A stretch of 10,279 bases of DNA, from contig JANWHI010000148.1 of assembly GCA_025450495.1 (NCBI GenBank), positions 1-10,279 of the forward strand. Direction: 5' to 3'. This DNA comes from Candidatus Dormiibacter sp. Its GTDB lineage: Bacteria; Chloroflexota; Dormibacteria; UBA8260. The stretch's first letter is position 1, and the number at the start of each line of letters is the position of its first letter. A program made the translations under genes and the position numbers. The notes beneath the pieces are model-generated. The model was not told the DNA's origin and did no database searches. It saw only the letters and a list, made by a program, of their open reading frames with translations. Below are positions 1 to 6,997 of this stretch, in pieces.

Positions 1-1274
1 GTGGGGAGGCGTGCGCCCGCCGGCGAGGCGGTCACGGTCGCGCTGACATCAAGCCCGTGGCGCGGGAACGGCACAGCCAGCATCGCCACCATCACCGCGA
101 AGGCCATCGCGACGCCGGAGAAGTGCACCAGCTGGCTGAGGTGAGCCACGGCACGGCCGAGGGCAGAGCCGAGGAACGAACCGGCGACGGCGATCACGAT
201 CACCACCCACCACGAGGCGAGCAGGCGCGGATGCCACGGCTGCGGGCTCCACACGTGCGTCCAGCCCCAGTCCACGGTCATGCCGGCGGTGGCGATCAGC
301 AGGCCCGTGATCAGCACCCGCAGCGCCGGCAGCATGCGCGGCGTGGCCAGGAAGACGGCCTCGACCACGAGCGCGCCGCCGATGTACAGCGGGAAGCGTT
401 CCAGCGAGAGACCGAAGACCGGCCCGACCAGCAGGGCGATCAGCCCGCGCACCACCAGGAAGGCGGCCACGGCGCGCAGCGCGCCACCCCTGCCGAGCGC
501 CTCGCGCGCCGCGACCAGGCCGACGCCCATCGCCAGGGCGATCAGCACCGGATGGTAGAGCGCTTGCCACTGGGGGATGCCCAGGTCGAACTCGAGCTGG
601 AACGTCGACATCCCCAGCAGCAACGACCCGGCCAGCGCCTCCGAGAGCAGCTTGACGCGCCCTCCGGCCCGCGGAGGACCGGCTTCGGCGAGCATCAGCC
701 AGGCCGCCACCGGTGTCAGCGATGCGCCGCCGATCATCAGCAGGTGGGTCGGGCTCCACATGGTCACGTCGATGCCGTAGACGGAGTGCCAGTAGTTGTC
801 GAGCGGGAAGCCGATCACCGCGCCAAGAGCCATGATCCCCATCGGAAGCGCCGACCACGGCACGCGCAGCCGTCCGATCGCCAGCCCGACCCTGGCACGA
901 TCGGCGGTCGCGAGCGCGATCGAGGCGAGGGCGGCAACACCGATGCCGATGAGCCCGGTGAGGATCATCACGTGCGGGGGGGTCAGCAGCGCCTGGTCGC
1001 GACCGAGGTCTGCGTGCCAGGCAACGTCCCAGGAGAAGCCGACGAGCGCCACCAGCAGCGACCACAGGGCAATGCCTATGCCCGCTGCGCACCAGGCAGG
1101 CACCCCAGTGAGGCGGCTCAACGTGTCGAAGGGCCGGCGCAGCGGATGGCTCCGTCGATCAGCGGCCAGGCTGAGCGCACCGAGGCAGCCGAGCAGCACC
1201 GCGAACCCGAGGCCAAGCGGGATCCACCACACCGGACCGGTCTGCTGCAGGCTGTCGACGACCACCGACTCCAT
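1..1274 (-). CDS. Polytopic membrane protein of unknown family with repeated His/Asp loop motif (3' end cut by window edge)
   Basis: The reverse strand is open from an ATG at 1274 to the window edge, giving 424 residues with no stop, so the C-terminus is missing. A Shine-Dalgarno GGAGGG lies at 1280-1285, 5 bases before the ATG. I see about 12 hydrophobic segments (near residues 16-37, 62-82, 99-121, 139-158, 174-195, 209-229, 237-256, 266-287, 295-312, 316-334, 352-373, 382-402). Arg-rich loops (38-57, 125-139, 199-208, 254-267) mark the cytoplasmic side. The outer loops carry a recurring motif: W86-H87...G91-x-D93...P99-P-H101 and W162-H163...G167-x-D169...P175-T-H177, with identical spacing. 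Degenerate versions occur at residues 229-242 and 335-349. I do not recognise the family. Conserved His/Asp on one face suggests metal or cofactor binding, but that is inference. It is divergent from a TetR gene and probably shares its operator. Confidence 0.85.
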   Translation of the reverse strand, partial: MESVVVDSLQQTGPVWWIPLGLGFAVLLGCLGALSLAADRRSHPLRRPFDTLSRLTGVPAWCAAGIGIALWSLLVALVGFSWDVAWHADLGRDQALLTPPHVMILTGLIGIGVAALASIALATADRARVGLAIGRLRVPWSALPMGIMALGAVIGFPLDNYWHSVYGIDVTMWSPTHLLMIGGASLTPVAAWLMLAEAGPPRAGGRVKLLSEALAGSLLLGMSTFQLEFDLGIPQWQALYHPVLIALAMGVGLVAAREALGRGGALRAVAAFLVVRGLIALLVGPVFGLSLERFPLYIGGALVVEAVFLATPRMLPALRVLITGLLIATAGMTVDWGWTHVWSPQPWHPRLLASWWVVIVIAVAGSFLGSALGRAVAHLSQLVHFSGVAMAFAVMVAMLAVPFPRHGLDVSATVTASPAGARLP

Positions 1275-1312
1275 GGCATCCCTCCGCGCCGCGAGCGCAC
1301 TTGCCACATCCG

Positions 1313-1343
1313 ACCTACTTGCAGTAACCTACTCTAAGTAACC
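1313..1343. promoter_or_regulatory. Tandem TACT-N3-AGTA palindromes, probable TetR operator in a divergent promoter
   Basis: Two identical palindromes TACT-N3-AGTA lie at 1316-1326 and 1330-1340, offset by 14 bases. Each is flanked by ACC, giving ACC-site-ACC-site-ACC. They sit in the 90-base gap between the leftward membrane-protein gene and the rightward TetR gene, where TetR-family repressors usually bind to control themselves and a divergent neighbour. A possible -10 element TACTCT (1330-1335, TANNNT type) for the TetR gene overlaps the second site. The reverse strand offers TAGAGT (1336-1331) for the membrane-protein gene. No convincing -35 is visible. The repeat is seen directly; binding by the adjacent TetR is inferred. 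Confidence 0.72.
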
Positions 1344-1364
1344 CGTCCGCAGGGAGTCAAGACC

Positions 1365-1967
1365 GTGATCGAACCAGCGGTGCGACGGCGGCTTCCCAAA
1401 GCCGAACGCGAACAGCAACTGGTGGACGTCGCCGAGGCGGTGTTCGCGGCCCGCGGCTTTCGCGAGGCCTCCATGGATGAGATCGCGCTGCGGGCCGGCG
1501 TCACCAAGCCCATCCTCTACGAGCACTTCGGCTCCAAGGAAGGCCTGGTGGCGGCCTGCATCCGCCGGTCGGGCGCGGCGCTCTTCAAGGCGATCGCCGC
1601 TGCTGTCGAGGAAGCCCGAGGCCCCGCCGGCGTTCTCGCCGCCGGCCTGACCGGGTTCTTCGATTTCATCGAATCCCACGGACAGGGGTGGTTCACGCTG
1701 ATCGGCGAGAGTGCCGTGGTCGGCGAGGCCGCGGACGCGCTCGAGGCCATCCGCGCCGACCAGGCGACATTCGTTGCGCAGCGGCTCGCGGTGGAGTTCC
1801 CCCAGCTACGCAGCGAAGACCTCGAGGTGTTCGCCCAGGCGATCATCGGTGCCTGTGAACGGGTCGCTCTCTGGCGCCGCGATCGCCCCGATGTCTGCGT
1901 CGCCGATGCCACCGCCAGTCTCATGTCACTGGTGTGGGGCGGCCTGGCAGCGCTGGCCGGGGACTGA
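1365..1967 (+). CDS. TetR/AcrR-family transcriptional regulator
   Basis: This 200-residue protein has the usual TetR length. The N-terminal DNA-binding domain spans about residues 14-62. It has a helix-turn-helix with the typical run S37-M-D-E-I-A-L-R-A-G-V followed by the recognition-helix segment ending Y52-E-H-F-G-S-K-E. The C-terminal helical ligand domain (70-200) is variable, as expected, so the inducer cannot be read. The start is GTG at 1365, with AGGGAG at 1351-1356 eight bases upstream. Tandem palindromes just upstream suggest autoregulation and control of the divergent membrane protein. The acyl-CoA dehydrogenase begins 80 bases downstream on the same strand and is probably co-transcribed, so an acyl-CoA or related catabolite is a reasonable guess for the ligand. 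Confidence 0.93.
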   Translation: MIEPAVRRRLPKAEREQQLVDVAEAVFAARGFREASMDEIALRAGVTKPILYEHFGSKEGLVAACIRRSGAALFKAIAAAVEEARGPAGVLAAGLTGFFDFIESHGQGWFTLIGESAVVGEAADALEAIRADQATFVAQRLAVEFPQLRSEDLEVFAQAIIGACERVALWRRDRPDVCVADATASLMSLVWGGLAALAGD

Positions 1968-2007
1968 GCCGGGCCGGCGCTCGGTGTGCGCGTCGGTTTG
2001 TGGCAAC

Positions 2008-2020
2008 GTCAGCCGCTGAC
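2008..2020. other. 13-base interrupted palindrome between TetR and acyl-CoA dehydrogenase genes
   Basis: GTCAGC-C-GCTGAC is a perfect inverted repeat with 6-base arms around one central base. It lies in the 80-base gap between the TetR stop and the acyl-CoA dehydrogenase start, 12 bases before the GGAGG ribosome-binding site. With one central base it is more like a protein-binding site than an RNA hairpin, although a shorter stem (GTCAG/CTGAC, 3-base loop) could form in RNA. It does not resemble the TACT-N3-AGTA sites upstream of the TetR gene. The function is unknown and chance is possible. Confidence 0.35.
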
Positions 2021-2047
2021 TGCAGCGACCGCGGAGGTGACGTCGAG

Positions 2048-3199
2048 GTGAATTTCACGGTGACCCAGGACCAGGAGCTGTTGCGCCGCACCGTCGCTGA
2101 CTTCGTCGACCGCGAGGTGATCCCGCAGCGAGTCGAGTGGGACCGCGCCGAGCACGTGGACCGGGCGATTGTCGGCCGGCTCGGCAGCCTCGGCTTTCTC
2201 GGCATCACCATCCCCGAGGAGTACGGCGGCACCCCGGCCGACCACCGCGCCTACTGCCTGCTCATGGAGGAGCTGGGGCGAGGTGATTCATCAGTCCGCG
2301 GCATCGTCAGCGTCAGCCTCGGACTCTTCGGCAAGACGGTGTTGGCTGAGGGCTCAGACGCACAGAAGAAGGAGCTCCTGCCGGGGATCTGCTCGGGGAC
2401 GAGCATCGGTTGCTACGCGCTCACCGAGCCGGGTGCCGGCAGCGACGCTGGGCACCTGGTCACGCGCGCAGAGCGCGATGGTGGCGACTGGATCCTCACC
2501 GGGGAGAAGGTGTTCATCACCAACGGCACCTGGGCCGACCAGGCCATCGTCTTCGCGCGCACCGGCGGCGACGGTCCGCGAGGCATCACCGCGTTCGTCG
2601 TCCCCACCGACGCGCCGGGCTTCGCCAGCGCCGAGATCAAGGGCAAGTTGGGTCTGCGCGGCCAGGCAACAGCGACGTTGCACCTGGACCGCGTGCGCGT
2701 GCCCGACAGTTGCAGGCTCGGGGACGAGGGCCGCGGGTTCAAGATCGCCATGGGCGCGCTGAACCGCGGCCGCATGAGCCTCGCCGCCGGCTGCGTCGGC
2801 ATCTGTCGCGGCTGCCTCGAGGAATCGGTCACCTACGCCAGGCAGAGGGAGCAGTTCGGCAAGCCGATCGCCGGTCACCAACTGGTCCAGGAGATGATCG
2901 CCGACATCGCCGTCGACGCCGACGCGGCCCGCGCGCTCACCTGGGTTGTGGCCGACCTCGCCGACGCCGGCGAGCGCTTCGAGCTGGCCGCGAGCAAGGC
3001 CAAGTACTTCGCCAGCGAGGCGGCGGTGCGCTGTGCCAACCGCGCGCTGCAGGTGTTCGGCGGCTACGGCTACATCGACGAATACCCCGTCGGCAAGTAC
3101 CTGCGCGACGCGCGGGTGACCACGCTCTACGAGGGCACCAGCCAGATCCAGAAGCTGATCATCGGGCAGGCCCTGACCGGGGTCAGCGCGTTCGCCTGA
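2048..3199 (+). CDS. Acyl-CoA dehydrogenase
   Basis: This 383-residue flavoprotein should introduce a trans-2 double bond into an acyl-CoA ester, passing electrons to ETF. It has the family's three-part fold. Motifs seen: L125-T-E-P-G-A-G-S-D133 (FAD/substrate loop), W148...I157-T-N-G160, G338-G-Y-G-Y-I-D-E near the C-terminus, and Y361-E362-G-T-S-Q-I-Q, where Glu362 is the expected catalytic base. I chose GTG 2048 because GGAGG lies at 2033-2037 and the conserved N-terminus (FTVTQDQELLRRTV) starts there. The frame stays open further upstream, but that extension is Arg-rich and unlike the family. R84, in the segment D80-S-S-V-R-G, aligns with an Arg known in glutaryl-CoA dehydrogenase, so a carboxylated acyl-CoA is possible. 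A short- or branched-chain acyl-CoA remains equally plausible. Confidence 0.95.
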   Translation: MNFTVTQDQELLRRTVADFVDREVIPQRVEWDRAEHVDRAIVGRLGSLGFLGITIPEEYGGTPADHRAYCLLMEELGRGDSSVRGIVSVSLGLFGKTVLAEGSDAQKKELLPGICSGTSIGCYALTEPGAGSDAGHLVTRAERDGGDWILTGEKVFITNGTWADQAIVFARTGGDGPRGITAFVVPTDAPGFASAEIKGKLGLRGQATATLHLDRVRVPDSCRLGDEGRGFKIAMGALNRGRMSLAAGCVGICRGCLEESVTYARQREQFGKPIAGHQLVQEMIADIAVDADAARALTWVVADLADAGERFELAASKAKYFASEAAVRCANRALQVFGGYGYIDEYPVGKYLRDARVTTLYEGTSQIQKLIIGQALTGVSAFA

Positions 3200-3219
3200 G
3201 CAGGAGCCGGCAGCTCAGG
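3195..3219. terminator. Symmetrical stem-loop at the convergent gene ends, possible bidirectional terminator
   Basis: CCTGAGC (3195-3201) and GCTCAGG (3213-3219) are perfect 7-base inverted repeats around an 11-base GC-rich loop that itself contains GCCGGC. The left arm includes the TGA stop of the acyl-CoA dehydrogenase (3197-3199). The right arm includes the stop of the MaoC-type gene on the other strand (3217-3215). Only 15 bases separate the two coding regions. There is no T-run on either side, so it is not a classic intrinsic terminator. U-less hairpins are often proposed as terminators in GC-rich actinobacteria. Confidence 0.55.
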
Positions 3220-3667
3220 TGAGGAAGCGCGTCACCAGGTCGGCGACACAGCACGGTTTCTCGCGCTCGGCCAGCTCCACCACCACGTGCGTGACAACCT
3301 GGAGCCCTCCGGCGACCGCCTCGGCGCTGTCGAGGTGCACTCGAGCACGAACGCTGCCCCCGCTGCCCAACGGCTGCGGAAAACGCACCCGGTTGGCTCC
3401 ATAGTTGATCGCCATCCGCACCCCGCCCACCGCGTACACCTCGCGCACCAGGATGGGGGTCAGCGCGAGAGTGAGAAAGCCGTGGGCGATGGTCTGCCCG
3501 AAGGGTCCGTCGGCCGCCCGAGCCACGTCGGTGTGGATCCACTGGTGATCACCCGTGGCCTGCGCGAAGGCGGTGATCTGCATCTGGTCCACGACGTGCC
3601 AGTCGCTGACGCCGAGCTCCTCGCCCACGGCCGCGTTCAGGTCGTCGAGCGATTCGAAGTGGCGCAT
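3215..3667 (-). CDS. MaoC/NodN-family (R)-specific enoyl-CoA hydratase
   Basis: This 150-residue single hot-dog domain protein should hydrate a trans-2-enoyl-CoA to the (R)-3-hydroxyacyl-CoA. The hydratase-2 motif is plain: F34-A-Q-A-T-G-D40-H-Q-W-I-H45, with D40 and H45 the expected catalytic pair. It is followed by the conserved I60-A-H-G-F-L-T segment and I87-N-Y-G-A-N-R-V-R-F. From memory it resembles M. tuberculosis Rv0130 (HtdZ) along its whole length, including the N-terminal M-R-x-F-E-S. That is why I prefer ATG 3667 over an in-frame GTG at 3682. It starts one base after the SDR stop (TGA-G-ATG), so it is the last gene of a coupled four-gene operon. No separate ribosome-binding site is evident. 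It ends head-on against the acyl-CoA dehydrogenase. Confidence 0.92.
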   Translation of the reverse strand: MRHFESLDDLNAAVGEELGVSDWHVVDQMQITAFAQATGDHQWIHTDVARAADGPFGQTIAHGFLTLALTPILVREVYAVGGVRMAINYGANRVRFPQPLGSGGSVRARVHLDSAEAVAGGLQVVTHVVVELAEREKPCCVADLVTRFLT

Positions 3668-3668
3668 C

Positions 3669-4451
3669 TCAGCGCGCGCCACCGTTGACGTACAGCGTCT
3701 GACCGCTCACGTACGACGCGTCATCGCTGGCCAGGAAGAGGATGACAGCGGCGATCTCCTCGGGCTGCCCGACGCGCCGCATCGGGGTGCGTACCGCAGC
3801 CTCCTGCTGGTGTTGCTCGGGGGTGGCTCCGAGGCGCTCGGCGGTCGCGGCGGTCATCGGTGTTGCCACGTATCCCGGTGCCACCGCGTTGACGGTGATG
3901 TTGAACGGACCAAGCTCGATCGCCAGGGTTGCGGTCAGGCCCTGGATGCCCGCTTTGGCTGCGGCGTAGTTGGCCTGGCCGCGATTGCCCAACGCGGACC
4001 GGCTGCTGAGGTTGACGATGCGCCCATACTGCGCCGCCACCATGTGCTGCTGAGCGGCGCGGCACATCAGGAACACGCTGGTGAGGTTCACGTTCAACAC
4101 CGTGGACCAGTCGTCGTCGGACAGCTTGAACAACAGGTTGTCGCGGGTGATCCCCGCGTTGTGGACGAGGACATCGAGCCGACCGCAGTCGGCAATCACG
4201 GCGTTGACCGCCGCTTCGACGCTGGAGCGCGACGAGACGTCGCAGTCGACCGCCAGGGCTCGGCCGCCGTCGGCGATGATCGCGTCGGCCGTGGCCGCTC
4301 CGGACTGGGGGTTGCGTTCGAACAGGAAGACCGTGGCACCCTCGCGGGCGAGCCGGCGCGCGGTCGCCGCACCGATCCCCTGCCCCGCACCGGTGACGAT
4401 GGCGACGCGATCCCGGAAGCGGCGCGTCGGGGCTGTGGCTGGATCACTCAC
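3669..4451 (-). CDS. FabG-like short-chain dehydrogenase/reductase (3-hydroxyacyl or alcohol dehydrogenase)
   Basis: This 260-residue classical SDR has the Rossmann motif T20-G-A-G-Q-G-I-G27, N98-A-G100, N122, and the catalytic S149, Y162 and K166. The C-terminus S249-G-Q-T-L-Y-V-N-G-G is typical of FabG-type members. An acidic residue, E45, stands at the end of the second strand where NADP enzymes usually have a basic or neutral residue. NAD and an oxidative role are therefore favoured, for example 3-hydroxyacyl-CoA to 3-ketoacyl-CoA. The start is GTG 4451, overlapping the alcohol dehydrogenase stop as GTGA, with GAGGAGA at 4459-4465. The frame stays open upstream, but the extension is out-of-family and antisense-like. 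Placement directly before an (R)-hydratase gene fits acting on its (R)-3-hydroxyacyl-CoA product. The substrate is not readable from sequence. Confidence 0.93.
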   Translation of the reverse strand: MSDPATAPTRRFRDRVAIVTGAGQGIGAATARRLAREGATVFLFERNPQSGAATADAIIADGGRALAVDCDVSSRSSVEAAVNAVIADCGRLDVLVHNAGITRDNLLFKLSDDDWSTVLNVNLTSVFLMCRAAQQHMVAAQYGRIVNLSSRSALGNRGQANYAAAKAGIQGLTATLAIELGPFNITVNAVAPGYVATPMTAATAERLGATPEQHQQEAAVRTPMRRVGQPEEIAAVILFLASDDASYVSGQTLYVNGGAR

Positions 4452-5551
4452 GAACGGTTCTCCTCGAACACGATGAGGCTGCGGGCGCCATGACCGGCAA
4501 TCATGTCGGCAAAGGCGTCCTCGATGTCGTCGAGCGTGAGCCGTCGCGTCACCAGCGCGCCGAGGTCGAGCCGTCCGGCGCGCACGTGGTCGAGGAGAAC
4601 CGGCACATCGGCGGCGGGGTCGGAGTTGCCGTACATGGAACCGCGCAGGGTGCGTGCGAAATGCGCGACCTCGAGCGCGTTGAACGTCACCGTGTCCGAC
4701 CTCGAGCCGAGACCGACGATGGTGGCGCGGCCACCCCGGCGAGTGACCGACCACGCGCTGCGGATCGTCTCCGCCAGGCCGACGCACTCGATGGCGTGGT
4801 CGGCACCCCGGCCATGGGTGAGGGCGCGGACCCGCTTGCCCAGGTCGGCGCCCGGCAGGAGCACTTCGGTTGCCCCGAGGCTACGGGCCAGGTCCGCCTT
4901 GCCCGCGGCGCCGTCCACGGCGATGATCGGGTCGGCGCCGGCGATACGCGCCCCCTGCACCGCGCACAGGCCGACCCCGCCAAGACCGATCACCACCACT
5001 GACTCCCCGGCATTGACACCGGCTGCATGGCTCACCGCGCCAACGCCGGTGAGCACGGCGCAGCCAAGCAACGCCGCCTCCTCGAGGTCGACGTCGTCCG
5101 GGATGCGGATGCACGCCGCCTCCGCAACGAGGGTCTCGGTGGCGAACGCGGCGACTCCCAGGCCGGGGTACACCGCGGCGCCGTCGTCGAGGCTGGCATA
5201 CGCCTGCGCCCCGGCGCTGTCAGCGTGCGCGCAGAGAAACGGCTCACCATGTTCGCACCACCAGCAGGAGCGGCACGCCGGCGCCCAGTTGAGCAGCACG
5301 GCATCGCCCACAGTGACGCTTCGCACCGCAGCGCCGACCTCGACGACGCGGCCGCATCCCTCGTGGCCGAGGACCACCGGGGTGCTGTGCGTCAGGGTGC
5401 CGCGCGCCAGCGAGAGGTCGGAGTGACAAACGCCTGTGGCGATCAGGCGAACGCGGACGTGTTGCGGGCCCGGGTCGGGGAGGGTGATCGCCTCGATGCT
5501 GAGTGGCGTCCCGGCAGCGCGCAGCACCGCCGCGCGCACGCGCGTGGTCAC
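4448..5551 (-). CDS. Zinc-dependent medium-chain alcohol dehydrogenase
   Basis: This 367-residue MDR-family enzyme should oxidise an alcohol to an aldehyde. Catalytic zinc ligands are C42, H63 (in G-H-E) and C164. The structural zinc lobe is present with four cysteines at 93, 96, 99 and 107. The nucleotide fold carries G189-L-G-G-V-G194, and D213 at the end of the second strand favours NAD. The layout resembles class III-like and NDMA-dependent actinobacterial alcohol dehydrogenases, but I cannot assign a subgroup. I placed the start at GTG 5551, which overlaps the aldehyde dehydrogenase stop as GTGA. Conserved sequence ([16 protein letters not shown]) begins here and the upstream extension lies inside the preceding gene. 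No good ribosome-binding site is seen, so translation probably relies on coupling. Its neighbour aldehyde dehydrogenase would take its product. Confidence 0.95.
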   Translation of the reverse strand: MTTRVRAAVLRAAGTPLSIEAITLPDPGPQHVRVRLIATGVCHSDLSLARGTLTHSTPVVLGHEGCGRVVEVGAAVRSVTVGDAVLLNWAPACRSCWWCEHGEPFLCAHADSAGAQAYASLDDGAAVYPGLGVAAFATETLVAEAACIRIPDDVDLEEAALLGCAVLTGVGAVSHAAGVNAGESVVVIGLGGVGLCAVQGARIAGADPIIAVDGAAGKADLARSLGATEVLLPGADLGKRVRALTHGRGADHAIECVGLAETIRSAWSVTRRGGRATIVGLGSRSDTVTFNALEVAHFARTLRGSMYGNSDPAADVPVLLDHVRAGRLDLGALVTRRLTLDDIEDAFADMIAGHGARSLIVFEENRS

Positions 5552-6969
5552 GGCAGTTGCACCGACTTGACCAAGAGGAACTCCTCGAGACCGTGGCGTC
5601 CGAGCTCGCGGCCATTGCCTGACTGCTTGTAGCCCCCGAACGGCGCGTTCGGGTTGAAACGCGCCCCGTTGATGTCGACCTGCCCAGTGCGCAAACGGCG
5701 GGCCACCTGCATGGCGTGGTCGACGTCGACCGACCACACGGCGCCGGCGAGCCCGTACTCGGTGTCGTTGGCGATACGCACCGCGTCATCCTCGTCCTGG
5801 TAGCGGATCAGGGCGAGCACCGGTCCGAAGATCTCCTCACGCGCGATGGTTGCGTTCGGATCGACGTCAGCGAACACAGTCGGTGCGACGTAGTAGCCGC
5901 GCTCGGGGAGACCCCCAGCCTTGCGACCCCCGGCGACGACGGTGGCGCCGTCGCCGGTGCCACGCTCCATATAGGCATGCACACGATCGCGCTGCGCGCC
6001 GCTGGCGAGCGGCCCGAGCCGCGTCTGCGGGTCGGTCGGATCGCCGACGATGTACGTTGCCGCCGCCGCCGCGGCGAGCTCCACAGCCTGGTCGTAACGC
6101 GCCGCGGGCACCAGCATGCGCGTCCAGGCGGTGCACGTCTGTCCCGAGTTGAGAAAGCAGTTGGCCACGCCCACCTTCACCGCGGTGGCGATGTCGGCGT
6201 CCTCGAGGATCAGGTTGGCCGACTTGCCCCCGAGCTCGAGGGCCACGCGCTTGACCGTCTCCGCCGCCAGCGTGCCCACGCGCCGGCCCGCACGCGTGGA
6301 GCCGGTGAACGACACCATGTCGACGTCGGGGTGACTGCACAGCGCCTCACCGACCACGGCCCCGGTGCCCGACACCAGGTTGTACACCCCAGCAGGGAGC
6401 CCGATGCTCTCGGCGACCTCGGCGATGATGTACGCCGTCAGTGGCGCCACCTCGCTCGGCTTGTGCACCACCGTGCAGCCGGCCAGCAGAGCGGGCGCCA
6501 GCTTGGCGATGCTCTGGTGAAGCGGGTAGTTCCAGGGAGTGATCGCTGCGACGACCCCGACGGGCTCGTGCAGGACCACGGAGTTGCCCACCATCTCGGG
6601 CACATCGACGACTGCGGCGAGGTCGACGTAGGCGGCAAGCACCTGCAGCGGCAGCCCGCTCTGCACCGTCATGGCGAGCTTCGCGGGCGCTCCCATCTCC
6701 GTGGTGATGGCATCGGCGATCTCCTGCTGTCGTGCCTGGAGGCCGTCACGCAGCGCGCCGATGTGGCGAGCGCGTTCAGCCACCGGCGTGGCCGACCACC
6801 CAGGGAACGCCCGGCGTGCTGCGGCGACGGCGCGATCGACATCCGCCACCGTGCCCTCCGCGACCCTGGTGATGAGCGTCTCGGTGGCCGGGTTCTCGAC
6901 GGCAATCCAGCGATCGCCGGTGGACGCGATCCAGGTGCCGTCAACGAACAGCCTCTCCGAGTGTCGCAA
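5548..6969 (-). CDS. NAD(P)-dependent aldehyde dehydrogenase
   Basis: This 473-residue enzyme of the ALDH superfamily should oxidise an aldehyde to a carboxylic acid. Motifs: P145-W-N147-Y-P, K170, F221-T-G-S224, the general base E245 in E-L-G-G-K, the nucleophile C279 in G-Q-T-C, and E378-E-I-F-G-P383. The length is normal. I prefer a TTG start at 6969: a strong Shine-Dalgarno (GGGAGGAGAGGG, 6982-6971) precedes it, and L-R-H-S-E-R-L-F matches the usual N-terminus of such enzymes. The alternative GTG at 6999 adds 10 residues, has no ribosome-binding site and lies inside a candidate -10 element. It is the first gene of a coupled operon with alcohol dehydrogenase, SDR and MaoC hydratase, and divergent from the second SDR. 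Confidence 0.95.
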   Translation of the reverse strand: MRHSERLFVDGTWIASTGDRWIAVENPATETLITRVAEGTVADVDRAVAAARRAFPGWSATPVAERARHIGALRDGLQARQQEIADAITTEMGAPAKLAMTVQSGLPLQVLAAYVDLAAVVDVPEMVGNSVVLHEPVGVVAAITPWNYPLHQSIAKLAPALLAGCTVVHKPSEVAPLTAYIIAEVAESIGLPAGVYNLVSGTGAVVGEALCSHPDVDMVSFTGSTRAGRRVGTLAAETVKRVALELGGKSANLILEDADIATAVKVGVANCFLNSGQTCTAWTRMLVPAARYDQAVELAAAAAATYIVGDPTDPQTRLGPLASGAQRDRVHAYMERGTGDGATVVAGGRKAGGLPERGYYVAPTVFADVDPNATIAREEIFGPVLALIRYQDEDDAVRIANDTEYGLAGAVWSVDVDHAMQVARRLRTGQVDINGARFNPNAPFGGYKQSGNGRELGRHGLEEFLLVKSVQLP

Positions 6970-6970
6970 G

Positions 6971-6982
6971 CCCTCTCCTCCC
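6971..6982 (-). promoter_or_regulatory. Strong purine-rich ribosome-binding site that sets a TTG start for the aldehyde dehydrogenase
   Basis: On the reverse strand this reads GGGAGGAGAGGG, nearly pure purine and complementary to the 16S rRNA tail. It ends one base before TTG 6969, and its GGAGG core is 7 bases from that codon. It lies inside the reading frame if GTG 6999 is used instead, so its position argues for the TTG start. Confidence 0.65.
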
Positions 6983-6997
6983 TGGATGTCGCGCAGC

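Noticed and set aside
49..1092. Minus-strand open frame of 347 codons overlapping the membrane-protein gene
   Set aside because: Arg/Ala-rich, lacks hydrophobic segments, and is another frame of the same strand as the true membrane protein.
57..1337. Long open frame of 426 codons on the plus strand
   Set aside because: It is His/Arg/Gln-rich and low-complexity, has no domain, and lies antisense to a clean polytopic membrane protein. Typical shadow frame in GC-rich DNA.
1934..2047. N-terminal extension of the acyl-CoA dehydrogenase to an upstream start
   Set aside because: The extension is Arg-rich, overlaps the TetR 3' end, and lies ahead of a good GGAGG site for GTG 2048 where family homology begins.
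4452..4787. N-terminal extension of the FabG-like SDR
   Set aside because: It lies inside the alcohol dehydrogenase gene in another frame and has no family similarity; GTG 4451 has a ribosome site and standard SDR spacing.
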